Shown here piece by piece: positions 15,705 to 24,122 of a stretch of DNA of 39,022 bases (within the stretch, counting starts at the first letter, position 1; every line of letters starts with the position of its first letter). A model generated the notes under the pieces. The model was not told the origin of the DNA, did no database searches, and was given only the letters and a program-made list of their open reading frames with translations. The DNA lies in the NCBI GenBank assembly GCA_903831865.1, contig CAIKZH010000065.1:1-39022 (forward strand). Direction: 5' to 3'. The DNA comes from an uncultured Coriobacteriia bacterium. Its GTDB lineage: Bacteria > Actinomycetota > Coriobacteriia > Anaerosomatales > PALSA-660. Made by a program: the position numbers and the translations under genes.

Positions 15705-16705
15705 AGCTGCTTCAAGTCGGCCTCGGATCTATGGGCAAGCGCCGTCTGCGTAACATGGCCGCGCTCGGTGAGAAGGACGTCGTCGCCTTCGACCTGAGCG
15801 CAGAACGCCGCTCCTTCGCCGAGAGGGAATACGGCGTCCGAACGGTTGGCGAACTGACGCCCGAGCTCATCGCGGAGCGCGAAGCGTTCATCATCTCAAC
15901 GCCGCCGGACCACCATCTTCCGTATATCAAGCTAGCGGTCGAGAATCGCAAGGCCGCGTTCGTGGAGGCGAGCGTGATCTCAGACGGGCTGGCCGAGCTG
16001 GACGCGGCCGCACGCAAGGCGCGAATCGTCATCGCGCCGTCATGCACCATGCGTTTCCACCCCGCCGTGAACGCGATGCGTGAGGTCGTGACCTCGGGTC
16101 TGTACGGGAAGGTGACAACGTTCGACTACTACCTCGGCCAGTATCTGCCTGACTGGCACCCGTGGGAGGACATCAGCACCTTCTACGTGGGCAAGCGGGA
16201 AACGTCCGGCAGTCGCGAGATGGTGCCGTTCGAGCTGACGTGGATCGTTGATCTCGTCGGCTGGCCGAAGGAGGCGGTCGGCCTTATGGGGTCCACGATG
16301 GACCTGGGCGTTGACATCGACGACACCTATGGCATCGCGCTTCGCGGTGACAAGTGGATCGGCACGGTAACGGTCGACGTCGTCGCGCGCTATGCGCTTC
16401 GGCAGTTCGTTCTGAACCTCGAGGGGGCTCAGATCCAGTGGCGTTGGGACGAGGCGTTCGTGCGCCTCTACGACGCCGAGACCAAGGAGTGGACGCACGT
16501 CGACAACCCCAAGCTCGCCGCCGCGGCGGAGGGCTACAACGAGAACATCACAGAACAGATCTACATCGATGAGATGGATGCGTTCCGCGAGGCGGTTGCA
16601 GGGACCGCGCCATTTCCGAACACACTCGCCGACGACATCGCCATTCTCGGCATCCTCGAGGCTGTCGAGGGCACGAATCGCGGCGCAGCAGTAGGCAGGA
16701 GCTAA
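15701..16705 (+). CDS. Gfo/Idh/MocA-family NAD(P)-dependent oxidoreductase
   Basis: 334 residues. The N-terminal Rossmann domain has LLQVGLGSMGKRRLRNM, then FIISTPPDHHLPYI and AAFVEASVI, where the usual EKP lysine motif is replaced. The C-terminal beta-sheet domain includes MRFHPAVNAMREVV. Members oxidise or reduce sugar hydroxyls or ketones. The common EKP-type motif reads E-A-S here, so the normal lysine is absent; this also occurs in some nucleotide-sugar and nonulosonate-cluster members, but it makes a simple dehydrogenase assignment uncertain. It overlaps legF (GTGA) and is followed four bases later by the class III aminotransferase. The pair may oxidise and then aminate one sugar position. 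Confidence 0.75.
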   Translation: MKLLQVGLGSMGKRRLRNMAALGEKDVVAFDLSAERRSFAEREYGVRTVGELTPELIAEREAFIISTPPDHHLPYIKLAVENRKAAFVEASVISDGLAELDAAARKARIVIAPSCTMRFHPAVNAMREVVTSGLYGKVTTFDYYLGQYLPDWHPWEDISTFYVGKRETSGSREMVPFELTWIVDLVGWPKEAVGLMGSTMDLGVDIDDTYGIALRGDKWIGTVTVDVVARYALRQFVLNLEGAQIQWRWDEAFVRLYDAETKEWTHVDNPKLAAAAEGYNENITEQIYIDEMDAFREAVAGTAPFPNTLADDIAILGILEAVEGTNRGAAVGRS

Positions 16706-16709
16706 TCCG

Positions 16710-18032
16710 ATGATCACAAATGAGAACAGCGGAGTCGCCCTCTATCGCCACGCAAAGACACTGATTCCGGGAGGCACGCAGTTGCTTTCCAAGCGCCCCG
16801 AACTGTATCTACCGGGCGGGTGGCCGGCCTACTACTCGAAGGCCAAGGGCGCGTACACGTGGGATCTCGACGGCAACCGCTATGCGGACTTTGCTTCCAT
16901 GGGCATCGGCGCGTGCACGCTCGGCTTCGCCGACGACGATGTGGACGCGGCCGTCATCGCAGCAATCAACTCCGGATCGATGAGCACGCTCAATCCTCCC
17001 GAGGAGGTCGCACTCGCCGAGAAGCTCACGGGGCTGCACCGATGGTCCGATATGGCGCGTTTCCAGCGGTGCGGCGGAGAGGCCTGTGCAGTTGCGGTGC
17101 GGATTGCGCGCGCTGCTACCCGCCGCAGCGTGGTTGCCATCTGCGGCTATCACGGTTGGGCCGACTGGTATCTCGCGGCGAACCTCGGCGCCGCATCTGC
17201 GCTCGACGGGCAACTGTTGCCAGGGCTCGACCCGACTGGCGTGCCGCGCGAGCTGAAGGGTACCGCACTCACTTTCAGCTACAACCACCTCGACGAACTC
17301 GAATCCATCGTCGACAGAACGAACGGCGAGCTTGCCGCCGTCATCATGGAGCCGATGCGCGCGAGCGCTCCTGAGCGTGGCTTCCTTGAGGGCGTGCGTA
17401 CAATCGCCTCGAAGATCGGTGCCGTGCTCATCTTCGACGAGGTCACGTCGGGCTTCCGCATCAATCTCGGCGGCATTCATCTCACGATGGGTGTCGAGCC
17501 GGATCTCGCCGTCTTCGGCAAAGCGCTCGGCAACGGCTTCCCAATCTCGGCAGTCATCGGCCGCCGCTCATTGATGGACCATGCAGAGGAAAGCTTCATC
17601 TCTTCGACAATGTGGACCGAACGGATCGGGCCGGTTGCAGCGGTCGCCACGCTTGAGAAACTCGAGCGCGAGAATGTCCCTGCGGAACTCGTCCGGCACG
17701 GCGAGGCCATCAACGCCGGATGGGCCTCGCTTTCCGAGAAGTACGGCGTGCCCATCAACATCTCGGGTGTCCCGCCGCTCACGCACATCTGCTTCGATAT
17801 CCCGCAGGCGCTTGAGGCGCAAACGCTCTACACGCAGGAGATGCTCAAGAAGGGCTACCTGCTGGGTGGATCGGTGTACACATCGTTCGCGTATACCGAG
17901 GAGCTCATCGCACGGTTCGTAGAGGCGTCCGATGGCGTGTTCGCGATGATCCGCTCCGGTATCGACAGCGGTGACCTGACTCCAATGCTTGCCGGCCCGG
18001 TGAAGCATTCGGGCTTCAAGCGACTGACGTGA
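16710..18032 (+). CDS. Class III aminotransferase, glutamate-1-semialdehyde aminomutase-like
   Basis: 440 residues with the GSA-aminotransferase fold: IPGGTQLLSKRPEL at the start, WDLDGNRYADFASMG, RCGGEACAVAVRIARA, GYHGWADWY, FDEVTSGFR and the PLP lysine K271 in FGKALGNGFP. Heme GSA aminomutases share these motifs, but no hem genes are near and the gene sits inside a sugar operon, so a sugar- or aldehyde-aminating role is more likely. Candidate substrates are the product of the adjacent Gfo/Idh enzyme or an aldehyde made by the LuxC-like reductase. Its stop overlaps the next start (GTGA). Confidence 0.8.
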   Translation: MITNENSGVALYRHAKTLIPGGTQLLSKRPELYLPGGWPAYYSKAKGAYTWDLDGNRYADFASMGIGACTLGFADDDVDAAVIAAINSGSMSTLNPPEEVALAEKLTGLHRWSDMARFQRCGGEACAVAVRIARAATRRSVVAICGYHGWADWYLAANLGAASALDGQLLPGLDPTGVPRELKGTALTFSYNHLDELESIVDRTNGELAAVIMEPMRASAPERGFLEGVRTIASKIGAVLIFDEVTSGFRINLGGIHLTMGVEPDLAVFGKALGNGFPISAVIGRRSLMDHAEESFISSTMWTERIGPVAAVATLEKLERENVPAELVRHGEAINAGWASLSEKYGVPINISGVPPLTHICFDIPQALEAQTLYTQEMLKKGYLLGGSVYTSFAYTEELIARFVEASDGVFAMIRSGIDSGDLTPMLAGPVKHSGFKRLT

Positions 18033-19258
18033 AGCCGGTCCACCGACTCGTCATGCTGGCGCCTTGGTCGCCCTCCGAGGCGCAGCTCCAAGATCTAGGC
18101 TATCAGGAGCTGAGGCGCTCGGGCTGCGACGTCACAGTGCTCGACATGTCGACCCTGATAGGAAGCCGTGAACGTTCAAGGTCCATTCTGCCTGGGACTT
18201 TTCGCATGGCGGATCACGCTGAGTTCGAGACCTTCGTGGCCGGGTGCGACGATGAGACCGTCTTCATCGATTACCTTGTCGGGCTGGATCAGATCCCGCC
18301 TCAGATGAGCCACATCTTCCGCATTCTCCGACGCCACAAGACACGGTTGATGGTCATTGCGGCCCAGCCAATACCAGCCTCGGCTGCTTCGACCGACCCA
18401 CGTACGGTTCGCGCCGTAAGGCTGGCGAGGTGGCGCAAGTCGTCCGATGTCTCGGCATGGGCGCGGCTGGCCGCGGTCAAGACCATTGCGCTTGCGCGTC
18501 GGGAACGACTACTGTACCCGCTTCCCGACCGCGTGTTCTCGACGCGGTCTGACACTCTGGATCTCTTTGCGAAGCGGATGAGCTACCCTCCCGAACGCGT
18601 GGTCCACATTAACTCGCTCGACCAATGGCGATATCGCTCGTACATGCAGCAGCGTGGCGATACTCCTCCGATTACCGAGCGTATCGCGGTGTTCCTCGAT
18701 GAGGGAGCGTCTGTCCATCCCGACTTCGAGATCATGCGTAGGGAAGATCGCAGGCTGCCGCACGAGGAGTACGGCGCGGAGCTTCGGGGGTTCTTCGACG
18801 AGTTCGAGTCTCGGACCGGCTTGGCTGTCGTCGTTGCACTCCACCCTAGGTCCGACTACGACGACCCTGGCTTCTTCGGCGACCGACGCGCCGTGAGGGA
18901 CTCCAGCATCGATCTGGTTGCGAGGTCGTCCGCTGTCATCATCCACGCCACGACGGCCGTGAACTTCGCCGTACTGTTCGACAAGCCGGTCATGGTGATC
19001 GAAACCGCCGGCATGGAGCGTGTGGGCTACTCAGTGGTCGTGGCCTCTGTAGCAGGCGCCCTCGGGCTGGTGCCCGTCCAGGTGTTCAAACCTGCAGCGG
19101 TCGCGGCGGTCGAGTGGGATCCGTCTCATTGGTACAGGCGCGGCTTTCCGGAGTATCTCGACCGGTACGTGCGTTCGTCTGATGCAGGCGATGCGACGGT
19201 CTGGGAGACTGTATCGGACTCGCTGCGGGCGGAGCGGGTGTGGCCGCTATGCCCCTAG
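18029..19258 (+). CDS. Putative GT-B-like glycosyltransferase, family unknown
   Basis: 409 residues that I do not recognise as a named family. The C-terminal half has VVALHPRSDYDD (H272), then SSAVIIHATTAVNFAVLF (from about 300) and DKPVMVIE. This arrangement is found in GT-B enzymes and surface-polysaccharide proteins that bind nucleotide sugars: an HPR loop, then a serine/threonine-rich loop before a helix and a KPV strand. The N-terminal half looks like the first Rossmann domain (LVMLAPWSPSEAQLQ). No signal peptide or membrane helix is seen, so it is cytoplasmic. As the last gene after the CMP-sugar synthetase it is the best candidate for the nonulosonate transferase, an inference from position. 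Confidence 0.5.
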   Translation: MKPVHRLVMLAPWSPSEAQLQDLGYQELRRSGCDVTVLDMSTLIGSRERSRSILPGTFRMADHAEFETFVAGCDDETVFIDYLVGLDQIPPQMSHIFRILRRHKTRLMVIAAQPIPASAASTDPRTVRAVRLARWRKSSDVSAWARLAAVKTIALARRERLLYPLPDRVFSTRSDTLDLFAKRMSYPPERVVHINSLDQWRYRSYMQQRGDTPPITERIAVFLDEGASVHPDFEIMRREDRRLPHEEYGAELRGFFDEFESRTGLAVVVALHPRSDYDDPGFFGDRRAVRDSSIDLVARSSAVIIHATTAVNFAVLFDKPVMVIETAGMERVGYSVVVASVAGALGLVPVQVFKPAAVAAVEWDPSHWYRRGFPEYLDRYVRSSDAGDATVWETVSDSLRAERVWPLCP

Positions 19259-19414
19259 CGTCGTAGCCCGACGAGCCCTGAATCCCGAAGCCAGAGGCAA
19301 GTGTGTCGTCGGTCCTCCGTGGGGACGAGGTGAGCGTGCCCAACATCGAGTGCCGGCCCTGTCACTGTCGAGCCCGAGCGACGAATTCGACGCAAGTTTC
19401 GGTGCGAATTGCTT

Positions 19415-19423
19415 TGATATAGT
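19415..19423 (+). promoter_or_regulatory. Candidate extended -10 promoter
   Basis: TGATATAGT matches the extended -10 pattern TG-N-TATAAT with one mismatch. It stands in an AT-richer patch of a 227-base gap (19259-19485) that holds no gene. No convincing -35 is seen at 16-18 bases. Transcription would start near 19430 and drive the two dehydrogenases and the transketolase pair. Confidence 0.35.
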
Positions 19424-19485
19424 GGCCTTTCTGGCGTCGGACGACGCGGCAAGCCATCTCTGCTCGCGCCAAAGAGGGTATCCAG

Positions 19486-20253
19486 ATGATTCAAGCTTGG
19501 GCACAGCACGCCGCGCACTTCAGCACACGACACGTCGTTGTCACGGGCGCCAATGGTGGTATTGGCCAGGCAGTTGCGCAGGCGTTCGCCAGCGTGGGGG
19601 CAAGCGTTATCGGAGTCGACAGGACACTGGCAGAGGCCGAACAGTCGGTCGCGTGTTTGCCCACCGCAGCTCCTGGGGTCGTCCATGCCTACATAGAGAT
19701 GGACTTCTCCGATGCGTCTTCCATCGCGACGGGTCTGGGTCAGATTCGCTCCGCCTCGCGCGAGATCGTGGCTCTCGTCAACGTGGCTGGCATTGCGCAG
19801 GACGCGCTCGTCCACATGGTGACTGCGGAGTCGCTCCGCCGTCACATGCAGATCAACTTTGAAGCGCACGTGCAGATCACTCAGTACGTGACGAGAATGA
19901 TGCTGCGCACGGGTGGCGGCTCGGTGGTCAATGTCTCGAGCGTCACGGCGATTGATGGGAACCCCGGGCAGCTCGCCTACGCGTCGTCGAAGGGGGCGAT
20001 GCTGTCAGCGACGCGGACCCTGTCGATGGAGCTTGCTCCGAAAGGCATACGAGTCAACGCGGTCGCGCCGGGCGTCATCGACACCGAGATGAGCAGGAAG
20101 GTTGACGACGCATCCAGAGCCCGCTTGCTCGAGCGCGTCGCTATGGGAAGGATTGGCCAGCCCGACGAGGTCGCCCAGGTCATCCTCTGGCTGTGCTCTC
20201 CGGCATCCTCGTATGTGACCGGCCAGACTGTGAGGATAGACGGGTGCATGTGA
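19486..20253 (+). CDS. FabG-like short-chain dehydrogenase/reductase
   Basis: 255 residues of the classical SDR family: cofactor motif TGANGGIG (20-27), NVAG, the catalytic serine in [10 protein letters not shown], and Y165-x3-K169. C-terminal [19 protein letters not shown] and VRIDGCM follow as in 3-oxoacyl reductases. The preceding AGAGGG gives a good ribosome-binding site for ATG 19486. The next gene is a paralogous SDR that overlaps it by four bases. Campylobacter PtmA in the legionaminate locus is also an SDR of this size, so a sugar precursor is possible. Acting with the transketolase pair on a ketol product is the alternative. The substrate cannot be read from the sequence. Confidence 0.8.
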   Translation: MIQAWAQHAAHFSTRHVVVTGANGGIGQAVAQAFASVGASVIGVDRTLAEAEQSVACLPTAAPGVVHAYIEMDFSDASSIATGLGQIRSASREIVALVNVAGIAQDALVHMVTAESLRRHMQINFEAHVQITQYVTRMMLRTGGGSVVNVSSVTAIDGNPGQLAYASSKGAMLSATRTLSMELAPKGIRVNAVAPGVIDTEMSRKVDDASRARLLERVAMGRIGQPDEVAQVILWLCSPASSYVTGQTVRIDGCM

Positions 20254-21008
20254 CGCGAAGTCGCATCCTCGAGGGTCAGAAGATCCTCGTCACCGGCGCA
20301 AACCGCGGAATCGGCTGGGCCACGTGCCGGGTCCTCGCCGCGAATGGGGCCGAGGTCGCTGCCGCGTCTCGTCGCAAAAGCGAAGAGTTCTCGGCACGTC
20401 TTCAGGCCCTCGCCGAGGAGTGCGAAGTGGCTGTCTACGAGGTGCGCCTGGACCTAACCGACGCCGATTCCATCAAGGCGGTCCTTTCGGCGATCCGCAA
20501 GGGCGACACGCCATTGTCCGGACTGGTGAACAACGCTGGTGTCACCTATAACGCGCTGTTCCAGATGTCCGAGGTAGCCGCCATGCGGGACGTCTTCGAA
20601 GCCAACTTCTTCGGTCTGGCGCTCCTCACTCAAGGATGCTCGCGGCTGATGGCTCGCGGGCAGAGCGGTAGCATCGTGAACATCGCATCGACGGCGGCCA
20701 TCGATGGGAATCCCGGCCGGTCGGTCTACGGCGCCTCGAAAGCCGCGGTCATAACGCTGACGAAGGCTTGCGCAAGGGAACTCGGGCTTCTCGGCATTCG
20801 GGTCAACGCTGTAGCGCCAGGTTTGACCGACACTGAGATGCTGTCAAGCATGACCGACGACGTGATCGCCGATGCCGAAGAGCACACTGACCTCGGCCGC
20901 CGAGGGCAACCCAGCGAGATCGCCGAGGCGGTCTGTTTCCTGCTGTCGCCGCTCGCCTCGTACGTCAGCGGCCAAGTTCTCCGAGTTGACGGGGGGATGC
21001 GCACGTGA
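20250..21008 (+). CDS. Second FabG-like short-chain dehydrogenase/reductase
   Basis: 252 residues, clearly related to the gene before it: TGANRGIG (15-22), [15 protein letters not shown]160-x3-K164 and [10 protein letters not shown]. Both proteins share an unusual AIDGNPG segment just before the active-site tyrosine, which suggests they arose by duplication and act on similar substrates. GTG 20250 is chosen because it overlaps the previous stop (GTGA), the coupling style used throughout the window; GTG 20244 is the alternative. Its own stop overlaps the transketolase N-subunit start in the same way. Confidence 0.8.
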   Translation: MTRSRILEGQKILVTGANRGIGWATCRVLAANGAEVAAASRRKSEEFSARLQALAEECEVAVYEVRLDLTDADSIKAVLSAIRKGDTPLSGLVNNAGVTYNALFQMSEVAAMRDVFEANFFGLALLTQGCSRLMARGQSGSIVNIASTAAIDGNPGRSVYGASKAAVITLTKACARELGLLGIRVNAVAPGLTDTEMLSSMTDDVIADAEEHTDLGRRGQPSEIAEAVCFLLSPLASYVSGQVLRVDGGMRT

Positions 21009-21844
21009 ACAACCCAGCGCCGACCGACGGCCGTCTCGCCCAGATCGCCGCACGCTCGCGGAGGCAGATCGTGCAGATCGGTCACGGCGCCGGCGCTTTC
21101 GGGGCGCACTTCGGTCCCTCCCTTTCGTTGGTCGACATACTGACCGTGTTGTACGGAACGCGCGTGCGGCACGATTCAAGCATGTGCTCCGATCCGGAAC
21201 GGGACAGGGTCATCCTGAGCAAGGGGCACGGCAGCCTCGCGCTGTACGCTGTGCTCCATGAGTTCGGTTTCATCAGCGACGAGTGTCTGGCGTCTGCCGA
21301 GACCGACGGAACCGTGCTGCCGGGCCAGCCGTGCCGGAACCAAGAGCTCGGCATCGAGTTCTCGAGTGGCAGCCTCGGGATGGGCCTTTCCTTTGGTGTG
21401 GGGCTCGCCTTGTCTGCTCGCATGATGGGCAGTGATCGGTCGATTTTTGTCATCATGGGCGACGGGGAGACGAACGAAGGATCGGTATGGGAGGCGGCGA
21501 TGTCCGCAGCCCACTTCAGACTCGCCCGGCTGATCGCGATCGTGGATGTCAATGGCTTGCAGTCGGATGGGACCACGGCGGAGATCATGTCCTGCAGGCT
21601 TCGCGAGATGTGGGAAGCCAATGGCTGGGAGACTATCGAAGTCGACGGCCACTCGATCCCGGGCCTGAGGGCGGCACTGTCGCCAGCCACAGGATCTCGA
21701 CCGCGCTGCATCCTCGCCAGCACGGTCAAAGGCAAGGGCGTCTCTTTCATGGAGGGCGCTGCCGAGTGGCACCACGGGCGAATGACCGAGTCGCAGTTCG
21801 AGACGGCCGTGCATGACGTTGGGCGAGGTGAACAGACCGCGTGA
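21005..21844 (+). CDS. Transketolase, N-terminal (thiamine-diphosphate-binding) subunit
   Basis: 279 residues covering the pyrophosphate domain of transketolase. It contains GAGAFGAHFGPSLS, SKGHGSLALYAVL, GSLGMGLSFGVGLALS and the ThDP/Mg motif beginning GDGETNEG at 152 and ending near VDVNGLQSDG. Split transketolases need a separate C-subunit, which is the next gene with a four-base overlap. The housekeeping enzyme is usually elsewhere, so this pair is likely dedicated to a specialised two-carbon ketol transfer. Split pairs are known from antibiotic and branched-sugar clusters. Confidence 0.85.
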   Translation: MNNPAPTDGRLAQIAARSRRQIVQIGHGAGAFGAHFGPSLSLVDILTVLYGTRVRHDSSMCSDPERDRVILSKGHGSLALYAVLHEFGFISDECLASAETDGTVLPGQPCRNQELGIEFSSGSLGMGLSFGVGLALSARMMGSDRSIFVIMGDGETNEGSVWEAAMSAAHFRLARLIAIVDVNGLQSDGTTAEIMSCRLREMWEANGWETIEVDGHSIPGLRAALSPATGSRPRCILASTVKGKGVSFMEGAAEWHHGRMTESQFETAVHDVGRGEQTA

Positions 21845-22836
21845 CGATGCCATCCCCCAGAGGACTGTCTCGCTTGGGGCCGAGGGGCTCGTTCGGTGTT
21901 GCTCTCACGGACGTTGCTGAGCACGATGAGCGCATCATCGGCCTCACCGCCGACCTTGCTGTCACGTCCGGCATGCAGCGATTCCGCGCCCAGGTGCCGG
22001 ACCGCTTCTTCAACGTCGGCATCGCCGAGCAGAACCTCGTGGGCATTGCCTCTGGTCTTGCCGATGACGGCTGGATCCCGTTCGCCTCGACGTTCGCGAA
22101 CTTCGGAGCCATGCGCAGCTGTGAGTTCGTCCGGCACCATCTCGGCTACATGCGGCAGAACGTAAAGCTGGTGGGCATCGGGGCCGGATTTGCGATGGGG
22201 CAGTTCGGTACCACTCACTACGCGCTCGAGGATGTCGCGGTGATGCGTGCGATTCCTAACCTGACGATAGTCAGCCCAGCTGACTGCAGCGAGGTCTACC
22301 AGGCCGTCCAAGAGCTTGCGGGCTCCGGTGACCCCACCTACCTACGGCTGAGCGGCATCCCCTCGATGCCTCCCGTCGACCAAGGAGAGACGGAGTTTCG
22401 TGTTGGGCGCGCGCGAGTGCTGCGCTCCGGGACGGACCTGACGATCATCGCCACAGGCAGCATGGTCGCTGTTGCTCTCAATGTAGCGGATGCCCTTGCT
22501 GTTCAGGGTCTGTCCGTGGGTGTCGTTAACATGCACACCATCAAGCCGATCGACGAGGTCGCACTTACTAGCCTCGTGGGCCAGTCGGCCGCCGTCGCAA
22601 CCGTTGAAGAGCACTCGGTCCTTGGGGGGCTCGGCGGGGCGGTTGCAGAGGTCATGGCTGCCATTCCCGGGAGCCCGCCTGTGCTGCGAATTGGAGTGAA
22701 TGACTTCTTTCCCAAGGTCGGCTCGTATGAGTACGTCATTGCCCAGTGCGGATTGGACGCTCCCACGCTTGTGACAACCGTCGAAGGATGGCTGAGCGGA
22801 TTGGGGAAACAGAGCGTCGGGCGCGTCGCCCGGTAG
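21841..22836 (+). CDS. Transketolase, C-terminal (pyrimidine-binding) subunit
   Basis: 331 residues covering the pyrimidine and C-terminal domains: LTADLAVTSGMQRF, FFNVGIAEQNLVGIASGLA (with the cofactor-activating glutamate E63), GAGFAMGQFGTTHYALEDVA and TIVSPADCSEVYQAV. A C-terminal ATVEEHSVLGGLGGAVAEVM segment follows. It forms the active site together with the N-subunit, and the GTGA overlap supports equal synthesis. The usual E-H-A-M motif reads E-Q-N, normal for split and DXS-like members. After its stop comes a five-unit CCGG repeat and a 236-base gap. Confidence 0.85.
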   Translation: MTMPSPRGLSRLGPRGSFGVALTDVAEHDERIIGLTADLAVTSGMQRFRAQVPDRFFNVGIAEQNLVGIASGLADDGWIPFASTFANFGAMRSCEFVRHHLGYMRQNVKLVGIGAGFAMGQFGTTHYALEDVAVMRAIPNLTIVSPADCSEVYQAVQELAGSGDPTYLRLSGIPSMPPVDQGETEFRVGRARVLRSGTDLTIIATGSMVAVALNVADALAVQGLSVGVVNMHTIKPIDEVALTSLVGQSAAVATVEEHSVLGGLGGAVAEVMAAIPGSPPVLRIGVNDFFPKVGSYEYVIAQCGLDAPTLVTTVEGWLSGLGKQSVGRVAR

Positions 22837-22838
22837 CG

Positions 22839-22858
22839 CCGGCCGGCCGGCCGGCCGG
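22839..22858. repeat. Five tandem CCGG units
   Basis: Five perfect CCGG tetramers begin three bases after the transketolase stop, flanked by GCG and GCGCC. The unit is self-complementary, so the tract can fold into a GC stem. No T-run follows, so a rho-independent terminator is not supported. Confidence 0.8.
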
Positions 22859-22987
22859 GCGCCAAACGGCACTGCCCTTCTGATGCATACGGAAACCCCG
22901 ACGATGCGTTCACAGCGGCAATGCGGCTGGTCATCGTGAGTGATGCTCGAGCCGTCGGATACGCATGGACTGTGTCTCTCGGCTTGA

Positions 22988-23016
22988 TTGCCCCCAGTAG
23001 CCAGCGCAGCTACACT
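22988..23016 (+). promoter_or_regulatory. Candidate promoter for the acyltransferase gene
   Basis: TTGCCC (22988-22993) and TACACT (23011-23016) are spaced by 17 bases, each four of six to consensus. The start would be near 23023, giving a 50-base leader that contains the nine-G tract. The rest of the 236-base gap shows no gene. Confidence 0.35.
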
Positions 23017-23060
23017 CGGGGAGGTCCGAGCCTCTCGCTTGTCGGGCGCTGACCAGTGCC

Positions 23061-23069
23061 GGGGGGGGG
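23061..23069 (+). repeat. Nine-G homopolymer upstream of the acyltransferase start
   Basis: An uninterrupted run of nine G residues ends three bases before the TTG start of the acyltransferase. It probably serves as the Shine-Dalgarno sequence. Its length makes it prone to slippage, which could alter translation efficiency. Confidence 0.8.
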
Positions 23070-23072
23070 ACT

Positions 23073-24122
23073 TTGGGGCTCCAGCGTGTCCGCCAGATCG
23101 ATCACGTCAAGGGCATCGCAATCGTCTCCGTACTGGTCCTGCATACGTGGCCAATAGGTTTGCTATTGGCCGCCGGAGCGGTCCTACACATATGGCAGGC
23201 CGTCCCGGTCTTCATGGTCCTTCTGGGGCTCAATTCGACGATGTCGTTCCGAAAACATCAAGCCTACACATTGTCACAGGTCTACGCACCAGTTCTTCTG
23301 CGCGCGCGCACGATTCGCATCGTCGTGCCACTCGTGCCCGTTATGGTCGTGTCGGCAGTTGTGGCGGTGGCGCTGCGAGCAACCCATGCGACCTACCATG
23401 TGAATCTCGGGGCGTTCACGCTGCTGGGCTTCTTGCCAACGGGGGGCCCGGGAAACTACTTCACCGCGCTGCTGATCGAGTCTGTCATCGTGCTGCCATT
23501 CATGTGGTGGTGCTACAGGCGCTCGCCGATCGCGACGGTCGTCGCCGCGTACGCGATCGCGGTGTGCTTCGAACTGCTGGCGGGTCGGGTGTCCTTCTTC
23601 GTAGTGCATCCCCTGTTCTACGCCGGCTGCATTCTCAGGTTCCTTCCGGCAATCGCATGTGGAATGTGGCTTTCAGAGGGATGGGGACCGACGAGACGCA
23701 ATGTCTGGGTGCTCATCGCTGCGGCGTCGGGAGCGTTGGTGCTTCTGAGCCAGTCACTGATTGGGTTCAGCGTCCCGGGCTTCTTCGAGGGCGTCTCGCA
23801 GTCGTTTGTGGCCGCCGCATACGCAGCGGCTCTCTTGATGCTCGGTCTCGCGCTACTCCCTTCGTCATCCCGCGCCCCGGCGTGGTCGTGGCTCGGGACC
23901 GCTGGGCGAGCCAGCTACCACGTGTTTCTGCTCCAGATACTCTACTTCGGTGTGGTCGCCGTGCCCCTGCTGCACGCTTTGGGATTGGCCGGAGCAAACG
24001 CATCGCACGTCGCCGCGGCGACAGTCCTCAACATAGGCATGTGCGTACCCGCAGGCGTTGTCTACGAGCGCTTGGAGCGTCGAGCTCTGCGATGGTTCTC
24101 CGTGACGGGCGCTTCTGCCTGA
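23073..24122 (+). CDS. Acyltransferase-3 family integral membrane protein
   Basis: A 349-residue polytopic protein with about ten hydrophobic segments. The N-terminus VRQIDHVKGIAIVSVLVLHT has the family pattern of a basic/aspartate start, K-G-I-A, and a histidine near the end of the first helix (as in OafA/YrhL), the proposed catalytic His. Such enzymes O-acylate surface sugars using cytoplasmic acyl-CoA. At the C-terminus a YHVFLLQILYFGVVAVPL helix precedes a basic tail. The TTG start lies three bases after a nine-G run; no better ATG/GTG fits the conserved first helix. It could acetylate a residue of the glycan encoded here, or accept the special acyl group of the ACP module. Confidence 0.75.
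   Translation: MGLQRVRQIDHVKGIAIVSVLVLHTWPIGLLLAAGAVLHIWQAVPVFMVLLGLNSTMSFRKHQAYTLSQVYAPVLLRARTIRIVVPLVPVMVVSAVVAVALRATHATYHVNLGAFTLLGFLPTGGPGNYFTALLIESVIVLPFMWWCYRRSPIATVVAAYAIAVCFELLAGRVSFFVVHPLFYAGCILRFLPAIACGMWLSEGWGPTRRNVWVLIAAASGALVLLSQSLIGFSVPGFFEGVSQSFVAAAYAAALLMLGLALLPSSSRAPAWSWLGTAGRASYHVFLLQILYFGVVAVPLLHALGLAGANASHVAAATVLNIGMCVPAGVVYERLERRALRWFSVTGASA

Noticed and set aside
16710-18032. Heme biosynthesis hemL
   Set aside because: GSA-aminomutase motifs are present, but no other hem gene is near and the gene is translationally coupled to glycan genes.
22836-22863. CCGG repeat as rho-independent terminator
   Set aside because: The stem is self-complementary, but no T tract follows and the flanks pair only with a bulge.
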